Positions 42,344-54,000 of a DNA stretch of 64,000 bases are shown here, one piece after another (the first letter of the stretch is position 1; the number at the start of each line of letters is the position of its first letter). The stretch comes from Brachionus plicatilis (lineage: Eukaryota > Rotifera > Eurotatoria > Ploima > Brachionidae), in contig QEOQ01000274.1 in NCBI GenBank assembly GCA_010279815.1, forward strand, positions 172,674 to 236,673. Direction: 5' to 3'. The position numbers were made by a program, and so were the translations under genes. Below the pieces are notes generated by a model that searched no databases, had not been told where the DNA came from, and saw nothing but the letters and a program-made list of their open reading frames with translations.

Positions 42344-44676
42344 TTTTTGAATAATTTTAAAATAAAATTAATTGCTATATGATTTGTTTTAATATGTTTT
42401 AAAAAGATTATTTATCGCATTGTCAAAATTAAGTAACCAAAAATCTAAATTATTTTATTTGAAAAACTGTAACAATTTTGCTAATTTAAAAAGAAAAATT
42501 AAATTTTTTTAATCTTAATTTAAAAATTTAAATTTCAAATTTTGTCCACCACCAGCCTGCAGGACTTGAATCAAATTTTATTTGAAGTAAAAATTCTATT
42601 TTTGAGTTTTTGAATAATTGAGAAAATTACTTTTTGAATAATAAAAATTCTTTTATCTCAGCTTTTTTTATATTTTGTAATTTGGCCTATCTAGGAGACT
42701 TTTTTTCTAAAAATTTTAAATTATGATGAGAAAATTCGAAATTCTTTCACCGAAATTGCCCCACGATTTTGACTCACCCATAAAGACCGTCCTTTTGGCC
42801 CAAAAAGTAACACCATTTTCCCGCGAATTTTCCGGAATAATTACTTTTTGATAAAAAAATAAAAATTTGGTTTTATTAGATAATCCTATTCAAGTTTATA
42901 ATCTCAATTATATGATTTCAATCTACAATAAACTAGAATTAGATAAAAAAAAATTTTGATTTCATTTCAATCAGCTTAAGCTATTAAATTAAACGATTAC
43001 TTTTAAATAGTACTTAAAAAAAGTACAATAAGTACAATTAAAAAGTACAAAATTTTAATTTATTAGTAATAACTGGTCAAGTAGTAGATGCACTTGTAGT
43101 TTTCATTTCAAAAATTATTACTTCTCTCATATTATTTCTTTAGCAGTAAACCAAAAAATTTTAGCAATGCCACTGAAGTATATTCAGAAAGCTGTTTCTC
43201 CAAAACCAGAAAAAAACAAAATCATGTCTAGTTAGGCAATAATCAAATAAATTTTAATTAAATAATAAAAAAAAATAATTTCCAAAAAAAAACAGTTTTA
43301 TAATTTTATTTAAAAAATTTTGGACTAAAGAGCTAAATTCACAGGAAAACTGGGTAATTCTGTCAAACGGGTTATTTTTTGGGGAAACAGAGCGAATTTT
43401 TGGAATAAAGCGGTGAAATTCTATTAAGCCCTTTCCAATTAACATAAAATTGAGGTAATTTTGAATTGCATCTGATTTACATTAAAGTTTATAAAATTTT
43501 GTGATGTATATTTAATGAAGATCTGATGATAAAATCAAATGATGTAAGTTTTTGAAGATAATCTAAAGATTTACTTATGTACATCAGTAATTCAATCAAA
43601 TTTTTTTTAGTTAACTCTAATCTAATTCATTTCAGACAAGAAGTTTCTTTTTGAAATTGTTTTGACAGACTAAAAGACTTTATATTCTGATAAACAGTAC
43701 GTAACGCTGATTTTTAATTGTTTATTTTATGCAAAAGGATTTTAAAGTCCCATATTAAAGTCCAAGTCTGGATTTATAAAAAAGTAAAAATCTAAGTCTT
43801 TGACTTTTGACTTTTGTCACTTTTGATTCTTAAACAACTCTGATTTTGTTTATATTTTTTCATATATTAAGAAATATTTAAAGTTAATATCTCGGTTTCT
43901 ATAATATTTTTAACCACATAAAAAATTTTTATTTATTTGATCAAAACATTTATCTTGCAAAAACAATATTAAATTAATTAATAAAATTAATAATATTTTA
44001 TACAATAAAATGAAGAAAGAAAAAATTAATTTTACATTAATGTTTAATTAATGTTTTCTAATGATTTTGAATCGATGTCACATCAATTTTCACTTATGAT
44101 GTCACTTTGAAGCGATAGGACAATTTCTCATCAATGTACATCACTCTTTGTCATCAAATTGACTAAGACATCACTTCAAAATTTTTTTAAACTGGGAATT
44201 AAAAAAATTGCATAAGTACAGTAGTGATTTGATAATAGGATCCATGGTAAATTTACGTAAAAAATGGTAACTATACTTTTTTTTTAAGTAAAACAAGAAT
44301 TATAAAAAATGATAAATTAACTAAATTTTACGTAAATAGAAGTAAAATTACCGATTCTACGTAAAATTATGTAAAATCCAAAAATGCCAAAAAAATCTCA
44401 AATTTTGCTGTTATTTATAAAATTTTTTTAAAAAATACGATTTTGACTTCTGAATTTTTTTTCTTTTTTAATTTAATTTTTTACCATTTTTTACGTATAA
44501 ATTGGTAAATTCCAAAATTTTACAGGTAAATTATGGCAAAAAAGAAAAAAATCTAAAAAAAAAAAAAATTAGTAGCATAACACTTTTAATTATTGAAATT
44601 TTTTTAATACAATAAAAAGCCTGACCAATTACCATCCTTTTGAATAATAATCTCAATTACCTTTTTAATATATTAA
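42344..44676. other. Intergenic with short frames and hAT debris
   Basis: No secure gene. Short, less AT-biased frames occur at 42723-42820 (minus, MVLLFGPKGRSLWVSQNRGA), 43168-43236 (plus, MPLKYIQKAVSPKPEKNKIM, after an acceptor-like ATTTTAG) and 43254-43445 (minus, MLIGKGLIEFHRFIPKIRSV). They may be exons or micropeptides. I cannot link them. A truncated right end of the CAGAGTTG hAT family ends at 43842, and ACGTAAAATT-type repeats occupy 44230-44570. Confidence 0.35.
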
Positions 44677-44901
44677 TTAATATGCTAATGATACTTCATA
44701 ATAAAGAATTTGTAATTTTACTTTTTTTAAGTAGTTAATATTTTTCCTGTATTTATCAGGTGTGAGATTTTTTTGAAATTTAAAAATATATTTCAAAACA
44801 TCATATTCATTTCTTGGTTCTTTATTGATGATGAAATTTTTCATTTCATGCCACACCATCTCAATGGGGTTTAAATCTGGTGAATTTGGAGGCAAACTCA
44901 A
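44677..44901 (-). pseudogene. Tc1/mariner-type transposase C-terminal fragment
   Basis: LPPNSPDLNPIEMVWHEMKN is the final catalytic block (SPDLNPIE..W) of IS630-Tc1-mariner DDE transposases. It is followed by a plausible C-terminus. Upstream the frame is broken by a stop, and the first two catalytic Asp regions are absent. No inverted termini are found. Confidence 0.75.
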
Positions 44902-45204
44902 AAATTAATTTCCTTGATTTTTATAATTTAATTCAGGAATTTTTGGTTTCCGGAAGCCAGGCGACGCTAATGACTTGAATGCAGTCATAAATAGCAGAAC
45001 TCTCTAGATTACATTCAAATAAATCAACTAGTATCCTTTTTAATCAGAAAAAAAATTTATTTATGCTAATTCAATTTAAAATTTTGCTTCAAAAATTTCA
45101 AACATACATCTTTTATTTATTAAAAAAAAAAATTCAAAATAATATATGCTAGAAAATAAAAATAAAAGCTTCATTTTTTCAATTCCGTAGCTCAAAATTC
45201 CCAA

Positions 45205-46263
45205 ATGAAATCCTCCGATTGGAGTGATGGCAAAACAACTATTGGTAAATTCAAGAAACTGAAAAGGCGCATCTTTGCCGAACACTACCTAACAAACATA
45301 CCACTGAATGGTCTGCCACAAGAAACCTCCACATCTGCTCAATTAGATTGTCTCTTGGCAAAAAATGACTTTGATTACTTTCTGACATTCAATCGAATCC
45401 AAAATTCCCCATGCAAACAGAACAAATTTTTTGATCACTACAAAACCAAATTGGTCACCGAAAATCTCCACTGCACAAGAACAAAAGAGTTTCTGCACAA
45501 TGAATTTAGCTCTAATAATTTTGTACCTGATTTTTATGTGGACACTTTTTTGCACACCAAGAGCCCTCAAATTCCGCAGATAAACATACAACCAAGTTTG
45601 TCTTTGTCACGTGATGTGAACTTGAATAAAAGTTGCATGAGCGACCCAGAGTCAGAGTGCCACAAGGCCAATGTGAACCAGCAAGAAGTACAGCACTTGG
45701 CTACATCTAATGTGACTTTGTCGTCCAATTCATCCATAGCCACATCGGTTCAGAGTTCGATCAGACACAATAAAAAGGCGTCTAGTGAAACAAGCTCCAA
45801 AATTGAGAGGAACAAATGTGAAAACAAAGCCAGCGAGACCACTAGTGGTCGAAGTTACAGGCGAACCATTTCGGAGAGCTCCAACGAGTCTTACTTAAGC
45901 AGCAGCTTGATGAGAAGCAATTTTTTGTCTGTGAACAGCACCAGGAGCACTAAGATATCATTTTTTAACAACCTGCTGCGCTTGACAAACGAAAAGGCTG
46001 TGCTTACTTCAAATGGTTCGCCAGTTGGTATTTTTTCGCGACTGCCTTTTCGATTGCATAAAAGTGACCTTAATGATTCTTTAATTATGAAAAATCGGCA
46101 TCTATCACTCAACAAGACACAGATTGCCCATAATGGATTTATGCATGATGTTTTCTCGCTGCTCAATCTTAATTTTGATGAATTTTTAAATCAAGTATTT
46201 AGTTTTTTTATTCCTCATTCCTACATTGCTCAAAATGAACTCTTCCAAAAAAATTTTTATTAA
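45205..46263 (+). CDS. Orphan 352-residue serine/asparagine-rich protein
   Basis: The intact single-exon frame starts MKSSDWSDGKTTIGKFKKLK. The N-terminal 130 residues look structured, with RRIFAEHYLTNIPLNGLPQE and FLTFNRIQNSPCKQNKFFDH. Residues of about 130-250 are Ser/Thr/Asn-rich and probably disordered. The C-terminal 100 residues again have hydrophobic periodicity (FFNNLLRLTNEKAVLTSNGS). There is no signal peptide or clear membrane span, and I recognise no family. A poly(A) signal lies 64 bp after the stop, and exactly this AATAAAAT was the target of a hAT insertion at 46336. A donor-like CAA|GTATTT near the end (46194) leaves open that the last exon differs. Confidence 0.6.
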   Translation: MKSSDWSDGKTTIGKFKKLKRRIFAEHYLTNIPLNGLPQETSTSAQLDCLLAKNDFDYFLTFNRIQNSPCKQNKFFDHYKTKLVTENLHCTRTKEFLHNEFSSNNFVPDFYVDTFLHTKSPQIPQINIQPSLSLSRDVNLNKSCMSDPESECHKANVNQQEVQHLATSNVTLSSNSSIATSVQSSIRHNKKASSETSSKIERNKCENKASETTSGRSYRRTISESSNESYLSSSLMRSNFLSVNSTRSTKISFFNNLLRLTNEKAVLTSNGSPVGIFSRLPFRLHKSDLNDSLIMKNRHLSLNKTQIAHNGFMHDVFSLLNLNFDEFLNQVFSFFIPHSYIAQNELFQKNFY

Positions 46264-46557
46264 ATGAAATTAAATTAAATTGAATTATTTTTTTAGGATT
46301 TTTTTATTTTATATACCCCAAATATTGAATAAAATCAGAGTTGTTTAAAAGTTCCAAAAAAAAGTCCAAAATTTTTTTCGTCCAAGTCCAAGTCAGGACT
46401 TTTTTTTAAATTTGCTAGATCAGGCTTCATATCAAAAAATTTATATACTCTTAGGCCAGAAAATATTACCTGTTTAAAATATTTAATTTCTGTCTATTTT
46501 TTTTTATTTTTATTTAGTTTATGTCTTATTTATTTATTTTTTGTCAAATATATTTAA

Positions 46558-47345
46558 GGGTCTATTGCGTTATGTGATCACTGGTTCACATAAAAGGTGA
46601 ACCAACTTACCCAACCTAAATAGGTGATCAGTTGTGTTCACTTTTTAGGTGAACCAAAAATATGTGTACTAATTAATTAAAATTTTTTTCAAAATGATCA
46701 CCTAAATTAAATTGTGTTCACCTAAAATAAAAAGTGTTCACCTAAAATAAAAAGTGATCACCTAAAATGATGCTTACCAAAAAAATTATGACAAAGTAAA
46801 AAAAAATTTTATTTTTCAAAATTTTAGCTTTAATAAATAGTCATCTTATTTTAAAAAAATTGCAAAACTTTTGCACTAAAAATATTAAAATTACAATAAA
46901 ATGCTTGAAATAATAATTTAAGACAATTTTTTAAATTTTAAAAACTTGATCAAAAAGATATTTTAAACAATGAGCGATAAGCTTAAATCAGTAAAAGAGA
47001 GTCACGAACATAAAGAATTTGTAAAGCTTAGCGAGTTAGGACTAGTTTTACCAATTAAAACATGTGGAAACGAAAATTGTAAAAATTTTGAATCAGAAAT
47101 GGAACCCTATCTTAAATTTAAATTTTTTTTTTTGGTTCACTTATTTTTTTTTGGCTCACCTATTTTTTTTTTGGCTCACCTATAATTCAAAAAAATTAAA
47201 AAATAAATTTTGATTTTCGAAATAATTTTTTTAGTACACATATTTTTGGTTCACCTAAAAAGTGAACACAACTGATCACCTATTTAGGTTGGGTAAGTTG
47301 GTTCACCTTTTATGTGAACCAGTGATCACATAACGCAATAGACCC
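46558..47345. mobile_element. Merlin-like element with 114-bp inverted repeats
   Basis: The termini start GGGTCTATTGCGTTATG and are inverted over 114 bp (46558-46671 and 47232-47345). An 8-bp duplication ATATTTAA flanks it (46550-46557 and 47346-47353). Subterminal arrays of TTCACCTA occur on both sides (about 46732-46768 and 47130-47182). An internal frame carries a C-x4-C zinc-ribbon start like that of Merlin/ISXO2 transposases. GG termini and an 8-bp duplication are consistent with Merlin. It is nested inside the hAT element, so it is younger than that insertion. Confidence 0.8.
46970..47185 (+). pseudogene. Merlin-like transposase N-terminal fragment
   Basis: The frame starts MSDKLKSVKESHEHKEFVKL and continues SELGLVLPIKTCGNENCKNF before running into repeat-derived Phe-rich sequence. 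F-x-KL-x-x-LGL followed by C-x4-C-K is shared with the frame at 8089. No catalytic domain is present. Confidence 0.55.
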
Positions 47346-47406
47346 ATATTTAATTGTGGAAAAAACTATAAAATATTTACAAATTGTTTATTTTATTTTA
47401 TTTTAT

Positions 47407-47754
47407 TTAACAAAAGTCTATTTTATTTAATAAAAGTCGTAAAGGTTTATAAACTGTCTTGATTTTAATTCTTTTGTTGTTTTCATTCAAAACGTCAACT
47501 TCATCATTCTCACTCTCATGTTCAGCATCGAATTCAACATTTGTGGCTACTATCGGAACCTCGATTAGTTCTGACTCGGTTTGAATTGGCACCTCATCGA
47601 GTTCTTGTTCAGGTTGAACAACATTGCTTTCTTCACAACTTGCCACAAAGTTGTTTAGCCTTTTTACTAAATCACTTTTTTTTCCTTGGTATGAAATTTT
47701 GAGTCTTTTGCACTCATCATTGAGATGAGTGACTAACATATTAGTGTTGTACAT
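47407..47754 (-). CDS. SAP-domain protein inside a hAT element
   Basis: The intact 115-residue frame starts with a SAP-like helix-turn-helix (about residues 8-34: LVTHLNDECKRLKISYQGKK, then SDLVKRLNNF). This matches the L-x-x-x-x-L-x-x-x-G-K-K-x-x-L-x-x-R-L pattern of the SAP DNA-binding motif. A long acidic linker follows (EQELDEVPIQTESELIEVPI and further Glu/Asp), then a basic tail (KRIKIKTVYK). It lies within the target-duplication-bounded hAT element, so it is probably an accessory or captured gene. It could bind the AAGTC-rich subterminal repeats, which is my inference only. Confidence 0.6.
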   Translation of the reverse strand: MYNTNMLVTHLNDECKRLKISYQGKKSDLVKRLNNFVASCEESNVVQPEQELDEVPIQTESELIEVPIVATNVEFDAEHESENDEVDVLNENNKRIKIKTVYKPLRLLLNKIDFC

Positions 47755-48481
47755 TTTAAAATTTTAGAAAAAAATTCGCATAAAATATTTTGAACAAAAA
47801 TTAATTAGTTTGGACAGAAATTAAATAATTTAATCTGAAGAAAAAAAACAAAAATATACTAAATATTTTAAAGCAAAAAAAAGTCTTAAAAAAAAAATTT
47901 ATGCCCAAATCGGTCACTTTTTTTTTAGACAAAAATTAATTAATTTGGACAAAAACTAAATATTTTAGCTGTGCAGGTAAATAATAACTCTCTTGGGTTG
48001 TCTAAGGCTTTTTTTGGTATGATAGATTTGCCATATATAGGAATTTATTGCAATTTTAGCACTAATTTCTTCACAATTCTTCTTAAGTATTCACAATTTT
48101 AGAGCCTGGACTTGGCCTTTTGAAAAAAAAATTTTAAATACTTTGAAAAAACATGCTAAATCTTAACCATTTCTCATTTTTTTTTCTTTTTTTTACCTAA
48201 GAGGTGCTTGATTAATTTAATATCTACCTGGACTTGGACTTTTGAAAAAAAATTTAAAAAAAAAGTCCGGACTTGACTTGAGACTTGTGATTTTTAAACA
48301 ACTCTGAATAAAATACACTAAAATTTAATTTTTCACCCCAATTTTATAAGAATTACACCAAATAATAAGAAAAAAAATTAAAAAAAAACACAATTTTTTG
48401 TTTCATATTGACACCAAATTAAATAGAAAAAAAACCAAGAGGATTAAAAATTTTTTTTTTTAATTTCTTCCACAAAAAATA

Positions 48482-48637
48482 TTATTTCTTACCACATTTA
48501 TTTAGACAAGCCCAGTAGTTTCTCTTAGTCATTTTAGCTGCACATTCATCAAAAAACAAATCTTTTAGTCTGTCCAACTTATCGAAAATACAAATTTTTT
48601 CCTTTAGTCTGAAGAGGACAAGCAGTAGAATTTTCAT
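48482..48637 (-). CDS. Possible secreted peptide precursor or small Cys exon (51 residues)
   Basis: The frame starts MKILLLVLF (a short hydrophobic start), continues LKEKICIFDKLDRLKDLFFD, and ends TKR|NYWACLNKC|GKK before the stop. Read this way, a dibasic site releases a nine-residue peptide with two Cys and a Gly-Lys-Lys amidation signal, the layout of a cyclic neuropeptide. The alternative reading is an internal exon: CCTCTTCAG lies just upstream as an acceptor, and G|GTAAGAA cuts after the last Cys codon as a good donor. The signal peptide would be weak (7 hydrophobic residues). I recognise no known peptide. Confidence 0.3.
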   Translation of the reverse strand: MKILLLVLFRLKEKICIFDKLDRLKDLFFDECAAKMTKRNYWACLNKCGKK

Positions 48638-49014
48638 CGTTTGTATGATTTGAATTATAATAAATTAGGTTTCGTTTTAATTTAAAAAAAAGTTTTATTA
48701 AATCAGGTGAAAATTTTAATTTATATTATTAATTTAATTAAAAGGGGTAATTATTTATAAAATTGAGGAGAAAAATTCATGCAATGGGGTTTTTTATTCA
48801 AAATTTGGGGTATCGATTTTAAAGAGCCTTTTTTAACATGGCATAAAAACCCAAATACAATTTTAGAGTATTTTTTAGTAAGGCCTGCTTGATTTTTGAA
48901 TTATTAGAATTCAATGCTAGATTGAGAAAATTCGAAAAAAATTTGCTTTAGTATAATTTATTTTTTTAAAATTGAAATTCTTTAAAAAATTGTGAACTTA
49001 TTATAAACATTTTT

Positions 49015-49240
49015 ATTCGGCACTAAGGGTTTATTAACGGGAAGATAGCAAAACCATATAAAAGAAATTCTCCTTATCAAATATTTTATTTAATTAATTT
49101 TTTGACTAATTCTAGCCTAAAGAAAAATCCAATACATGAAGAAATAACATTCTTTTATTCAATAGACCAAAACATACATATGCAATACATTTTAGTCAAA
49201 AATAAACTGAGCTTTAAGTGAAAATATGATATACAGTGTT
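49015..49240. repeat. Internally deleted copy of the coiled-coil-gene repeat
   Basis: The left part (TTCGGCACTAAGGGTTTATT through CTAGCCTAAAGAAAAATCCA) matches 21410-21540. The right part (AAACATACATATGCAATACA through CTTTAAGTGAAAATATGATA) matches 22488-22560. The gene is missing. Confidence 0.65.
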
Positions 49241-51012
49241 TTGTGTTTAAACCGCAGAACGGTTGATATTACATCATTTTAGGTACATCAAAAAATGTTA
49301 GATTACATAAAATTACATCAAAAGTATGATGTTATAAAATGTTAGCTTACGTAAAATGATGTAAAATTACGCAATATTACGTTATTTAAAGTAAAACTTA
49401 ACCAAAATGCTGACAGCCAAAAAGTCCAATTTTTCAGACAAAAATTTGATTTTTATTGAATTTTTTGTTTTTTTAAACATTTTTTTAACTTGAAATTTTA
49501 CATTTTTTTACATTTTATTACGTAATTTTACACAAAATAATGTTAAAAAATGATGTACGTAATAAATTACGTACACAAAATAATGTACGTAATTTTACAA
49601 AAAAAACAAATCACAAATTTTTCTAATTTTTCTTAGAAAATTATCTTTATAAGAATCTAAGATTCTTTAATAAATTTGAGATTTTGTTATTTATCTTAAA
49701 TAGCCTGCTTTTTTTATTACCAATTTAACCTCATCTGAATATATATACTTAAATCGTTATAAAAATAGTTTTTAGCGTTCAAAACAATTTTATTATATTA
49801 AAATTTTGGAAACAATTCATAATTCAAGAAAGATCTTTAAATGGAAAGAGTTTTTTAAATCAAAAAAGTAGTATTTTATTAAAGAATTTTTATAAAGTAA
49901 ATTTATTTTAGTGATAAAAATAGTAATTTTAGTTACAAAAAAAAATTCTAGCTTTCTTAAATGAAAAGCTTATAGAATCTGATTTTAAAATTTTTTTAAG
50001 AATTCATCAGATCTTAGCTAATAAATAAAAAGAAATTTTTTTTTAAAAACTTGTATCAAGAATCATAAAAGACTTGTATTGATTAAACGTGTTATAACAA
50101 AACATTTTATATGTTTTTTCACAGGAAAAAAACCCTAACCCTTCTATTTGTCAATTCAAGTCTAACATTTTCCACAAAAAAATCTAAAAAAATTCAAAAA
50201 GGGTAAATTTTAAAATTAAAGAGATATTTAAGAATAAAATGAATTCAGAACTTAACCACGTAAAATTTTTTTTTGTCTTATGAAATGTGATTTTGTTTGA
50301 ATTTTATTCTTTACCAAAATTTACGTGAAATTAAATAATTTAATTTAATTTGTAATATTTTTATTTATTTATTTGATCGAAAAAATATTTATCTCCTGAT
50401 AAAAATGTACCCATTCATCTATTTGAAGAAAAAGATTATTTAATGAAATTGTCTCTGCCTCTTTTTAACATTACCATTTCTTTATTACATTTTCGCCTTA
50501 GCTGGTCTGATCAAATGTTCCAATTTCTGATGTTGATGATTGACTAAATTTCTATAACTTTTCTGGCCTTTTTTTGGTTTACCTCTATCTCTTTTTGTAC
50601 TAATTGGTATATTCATTTGGGATCTAAAGCTTTATTAAATACTTTAATACCAATAACACAGAATTTTTTTATTGTATGGGTATGAATATAATATATTGGA
50701 GTACTCCATAGATTGGTAACTTTTCGTACCAGTGTGATTCATTCATTTTTATTTAATTTTTTTAAATTTTTTTGATAGAGTACAAAAAATAATTTTTTTC
50801 AAAATTCTCTCAATTAAAAGCAGTATTTTTAAATTAAAAGATCATTTAATTAATTAATAATTATCAATAATTAGCTATTATTTTTTATTAATAAAAATAA
50901 GTTTAAAATAAAAATCATTTAATTATTTTTGTAGGACAAAAAACATTAATAAAATCAGCCGTTCCTTAAATAATATTATTTGTTAATTTAAAATGGACAA
51001 TTTTAGGGCACC
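49241..51012. other. Intergenic with TACGTAAAAT repeats and a TE-like frame
   Basis: 49260-49620 is rich in inverted ACGTAAAATTACGT-type words, probably a decayed foldback. A 43-residue minus frame at 50485-50616 (MNIPISTKRDRGKPKKGQKS, then YRNLVNHQHQKLEHLIRPAK) is basic with an AT-hook-like RGKPKKG and looks like a transposon protein fragment. I see no host gene. Confidence 0.35.
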
Positions 51013-54000
51013 ATGTCATATGCTTGTCTAGTTGATCCAATGTCTTTAAGTAATATTAGAAAAAGCGACGAAAATCCTGAACAAATAGACCAAGCTGCGG
51101 ATGAAGGGGAAAAAATTGACAAAGAAGGGACCACAGAGCAAAAATTTTTAATTAAAAAAGGTCTCATTTTATATTCTATGATTTATTAAATTAATAATAA
51201 AAAAAAATAATTTTTTTTTTTTTTTCAAGATGTTCACGTTTATAATCCAATGCAGTATCAACAAGATTATTTAGATGATCCTCAATTGACCGAAATGACT
51301 GCTGGTAAGAACCGAACGTGCCTTAAATTCGCCTCGTACGCGGTAATTTAATAAAATTTAATTATCTATACAAATGTTTGTCTGCTTGTCAAGTTGTCCA
51401 TAAATCTTTCTTAATTTTTTAATTTCAGATAAAGAATGATCTAATTTAGCTTGATTGACCAAATTTTGGACATTTATGCATTCTTATTTTAAATTTATAA
51501 AAAAAAAATATTTGAGGGTGCTAATTTTTTTTTAGCAATTTAGACCTAGCATAGTAAAAAAATTTTTAGCCAGCAAAATTAAGCTTCATCTTGTTCTAGC
51601 TTCGACGTAAAAAACAGAACAAATTTTCTTCTATTCAATTTTATTTAAATTTTCTAATATTTTGATTTTTCCCATCGAAAATTTCCAATCTTTAATTCCA
51701 AATTATCTTTTGATTCCAAAAAAAATTTGTCAAGAATAAAGATGAACATTGGAAATTATCAAATAAAGATAAGATAAATTTAAGTTCAAAAATATAAACA
51801 AAAATCATGAACATGGTTTGGATGGTATTTACTTCAAAAGAAATGGACTTAAAGTTCGCTTTATTTCTAAGAATAGTAGGAAAATTTTTAGGTATTTTTT
51901 TAAACCAACAATTTTATTTCTTTAAATTTTTTTATAAAAATTTATTTATATAGCAAAATACACTTTTCTTTAAAGAACTCTTTTATTATTCGATTGAAAA
52001 GGATTTTAATTTTTTGATCATTACTGTTCATGATTTCAAAACTTATTCTGATTGAGTTACTAGTACCATTCTTTTTAATTATCATTTTCTTTGCCATATT
52101 TTCATTATAATTCTTCTAGTCTTAACTTAATGTTTTATATCTGCAAAAGTTTTTAAAAAATATGATTATTATTTAATATTATATTAATCAAGCACCTCTT
52201 GGGTAATAAAAAGTAAAAAAAAATTTAACATGGTTTTTCGAAGTATTCTAGGTATTAAATTTTATTTATAAAATTTAATTAAAGCATTTAATAAATAAAA
52301 ATATTTAATCATGCTTATTATAATTTGATCATAAACTTTGATAACTGTAATTTATAAAACTTTTTGACTTTTGTCGAATCCATCTTTTTCAAAGTTTTGA
52401 TTAATATTTAGAATTATTTTCATCTTAATTTGAACAAAAAGTTAAAATCTCTAAGATAATTTAGAATTAGTTAAAATACATAAGTTTTTATTAATTGAAT
52501 TAAAAATTAAATGAATTTTTTCAATACAATTGTTGATAAAAAATTGAAAAAAAATATTAGATACTAAATTATTAGATAATTTAATAAAAATAAATTTCTA
52601 TATATTAGATATTAGAATAATCTGATAGAATTATCAATAAAAGGGCCAAATAACATTGATACAAGGGGTAATTAATAAAAATGTTTTTTTCCCCTAAAAT
52701 AGCTTTCATATTTGTGAAATTGACAAAATTTTTCCCGGAGCATTTTAGAACTTTTATCGGTCCTGAAAAATTGTACGGCAATATGAAATTTTAGTACAAA
52801 AATTACAGTACAAAAAGTAAAAACTTTATAATTTTTTTACTAATTGTGCAAAAATGGTTCAGTAAAAAGTACAATATTGTAATATTGTACAAATTTGTAC
52901 AAAAGAATTCAAAGCTCTGCAAAAATTCTGCAATTTTCTGTAAAATACATTCCATCAAAAAATCCTTGATTAAACTATGCAATAAATTGCAGAATTTTTG
53001 CAGAGCTTTGAATTCTTTTGTACAAATTTGTACAATATTACAATATTGTACTTTTTACTGAACCATTTATGCACAATTAGAAAAAAAATTATAAAGTTTT
53101 TACTTTTTGTACTGTAATTTTTGTACTAAAATTTCATATTGCCGTACAATTTTTCAGGACCGATAAAAGTTCTAAAATGCTCCGGGAAAAATTTTGTCTG
53201 AAACTTGGTGTTTGATGACCAGATTCTTCGAGACCAAAAAAAATCTCAAAAAAAAAAAATTTTGTGAATAGGAAAATTAGTTAGATTTAAATTATTTTTT
53301 TAAAAAAAAGTATAATTTATTTTTTCTTTACTCTGCTTGATTTAAGTTGTTCTTTGGGGGTTGTCAATTTATTTATGGAATATTTTTTTATCAATGATAA
53401 TAATGTCTGCACTAGTTGATCTGACAGTATTGAATTTTAATTTTTCATTTTAAAAGGTGTCAATTATTGATTATGTAAAACCACTTGATTTAAAAAAAGA
53501 AATAAATGAAACATTTAAGGAAAAATTTCCGCACATTCAAATAACTTTGACCAAGCTAAGGAGGTAATTTGGTTTATGGTTAATTTTTAGAATTAAATTT
53601 TTAAATTATTGAATTTTCAATTAAGCATTAAACGAGAAATGATGGAAATAGCTTACGAAAGTAGTTTGGATATCACAATTGTGGCCCAATCTTACATTTA
53701 TTTTGAAAATTTAATTCTTCAAGTAAAGATTTTTTCAAAAAATTTTCATATTAATTTTTCAGATTTCATTGATTCACCAAGGGTCTCATAAACAAAACGA
53801 ACCGCAAGTTTTTGGCCGCCAATTGTCTGATTCTAGCTTCAAAGCTCAATGATGTAACCAAGAAAGACATTAACAAACTGATTGATAATATAACAAATAA
53901 ATTCCGTTTCGATAACCGCAGAGATGTCACACTATATGAATTTCCGATTCTAGTTGCTTTGGAGTTTAATTTGATCATTAAATACGAGAATGACTTTTAT

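Larger units (their letters stand above)
46336..48306. mobile_element. hAT-family element (1.97 kb) carrying a SAP-domain gene
   Basis: CAGAGTTGTTTAAAAGT at the left and its complement (ACAACTCTG end) at the right are flanked by a perfect 8-bp duplication AATAAAAT (46328-46335 and 48307-48314). The subterminal sequences match the MITEs at 4950 and 39514, which look like internally deleted derivatives. It contains the ORF at 47407 and a nested Merlin-like insertion at 46558-47345. No hAT transposase is present. Confidence 0.85.

Noticed and set aside
52846..53061. 71-residue open frame
   Set aside because: It lies across the arms of the foldback element, and its apparent codons come from the palindrome.
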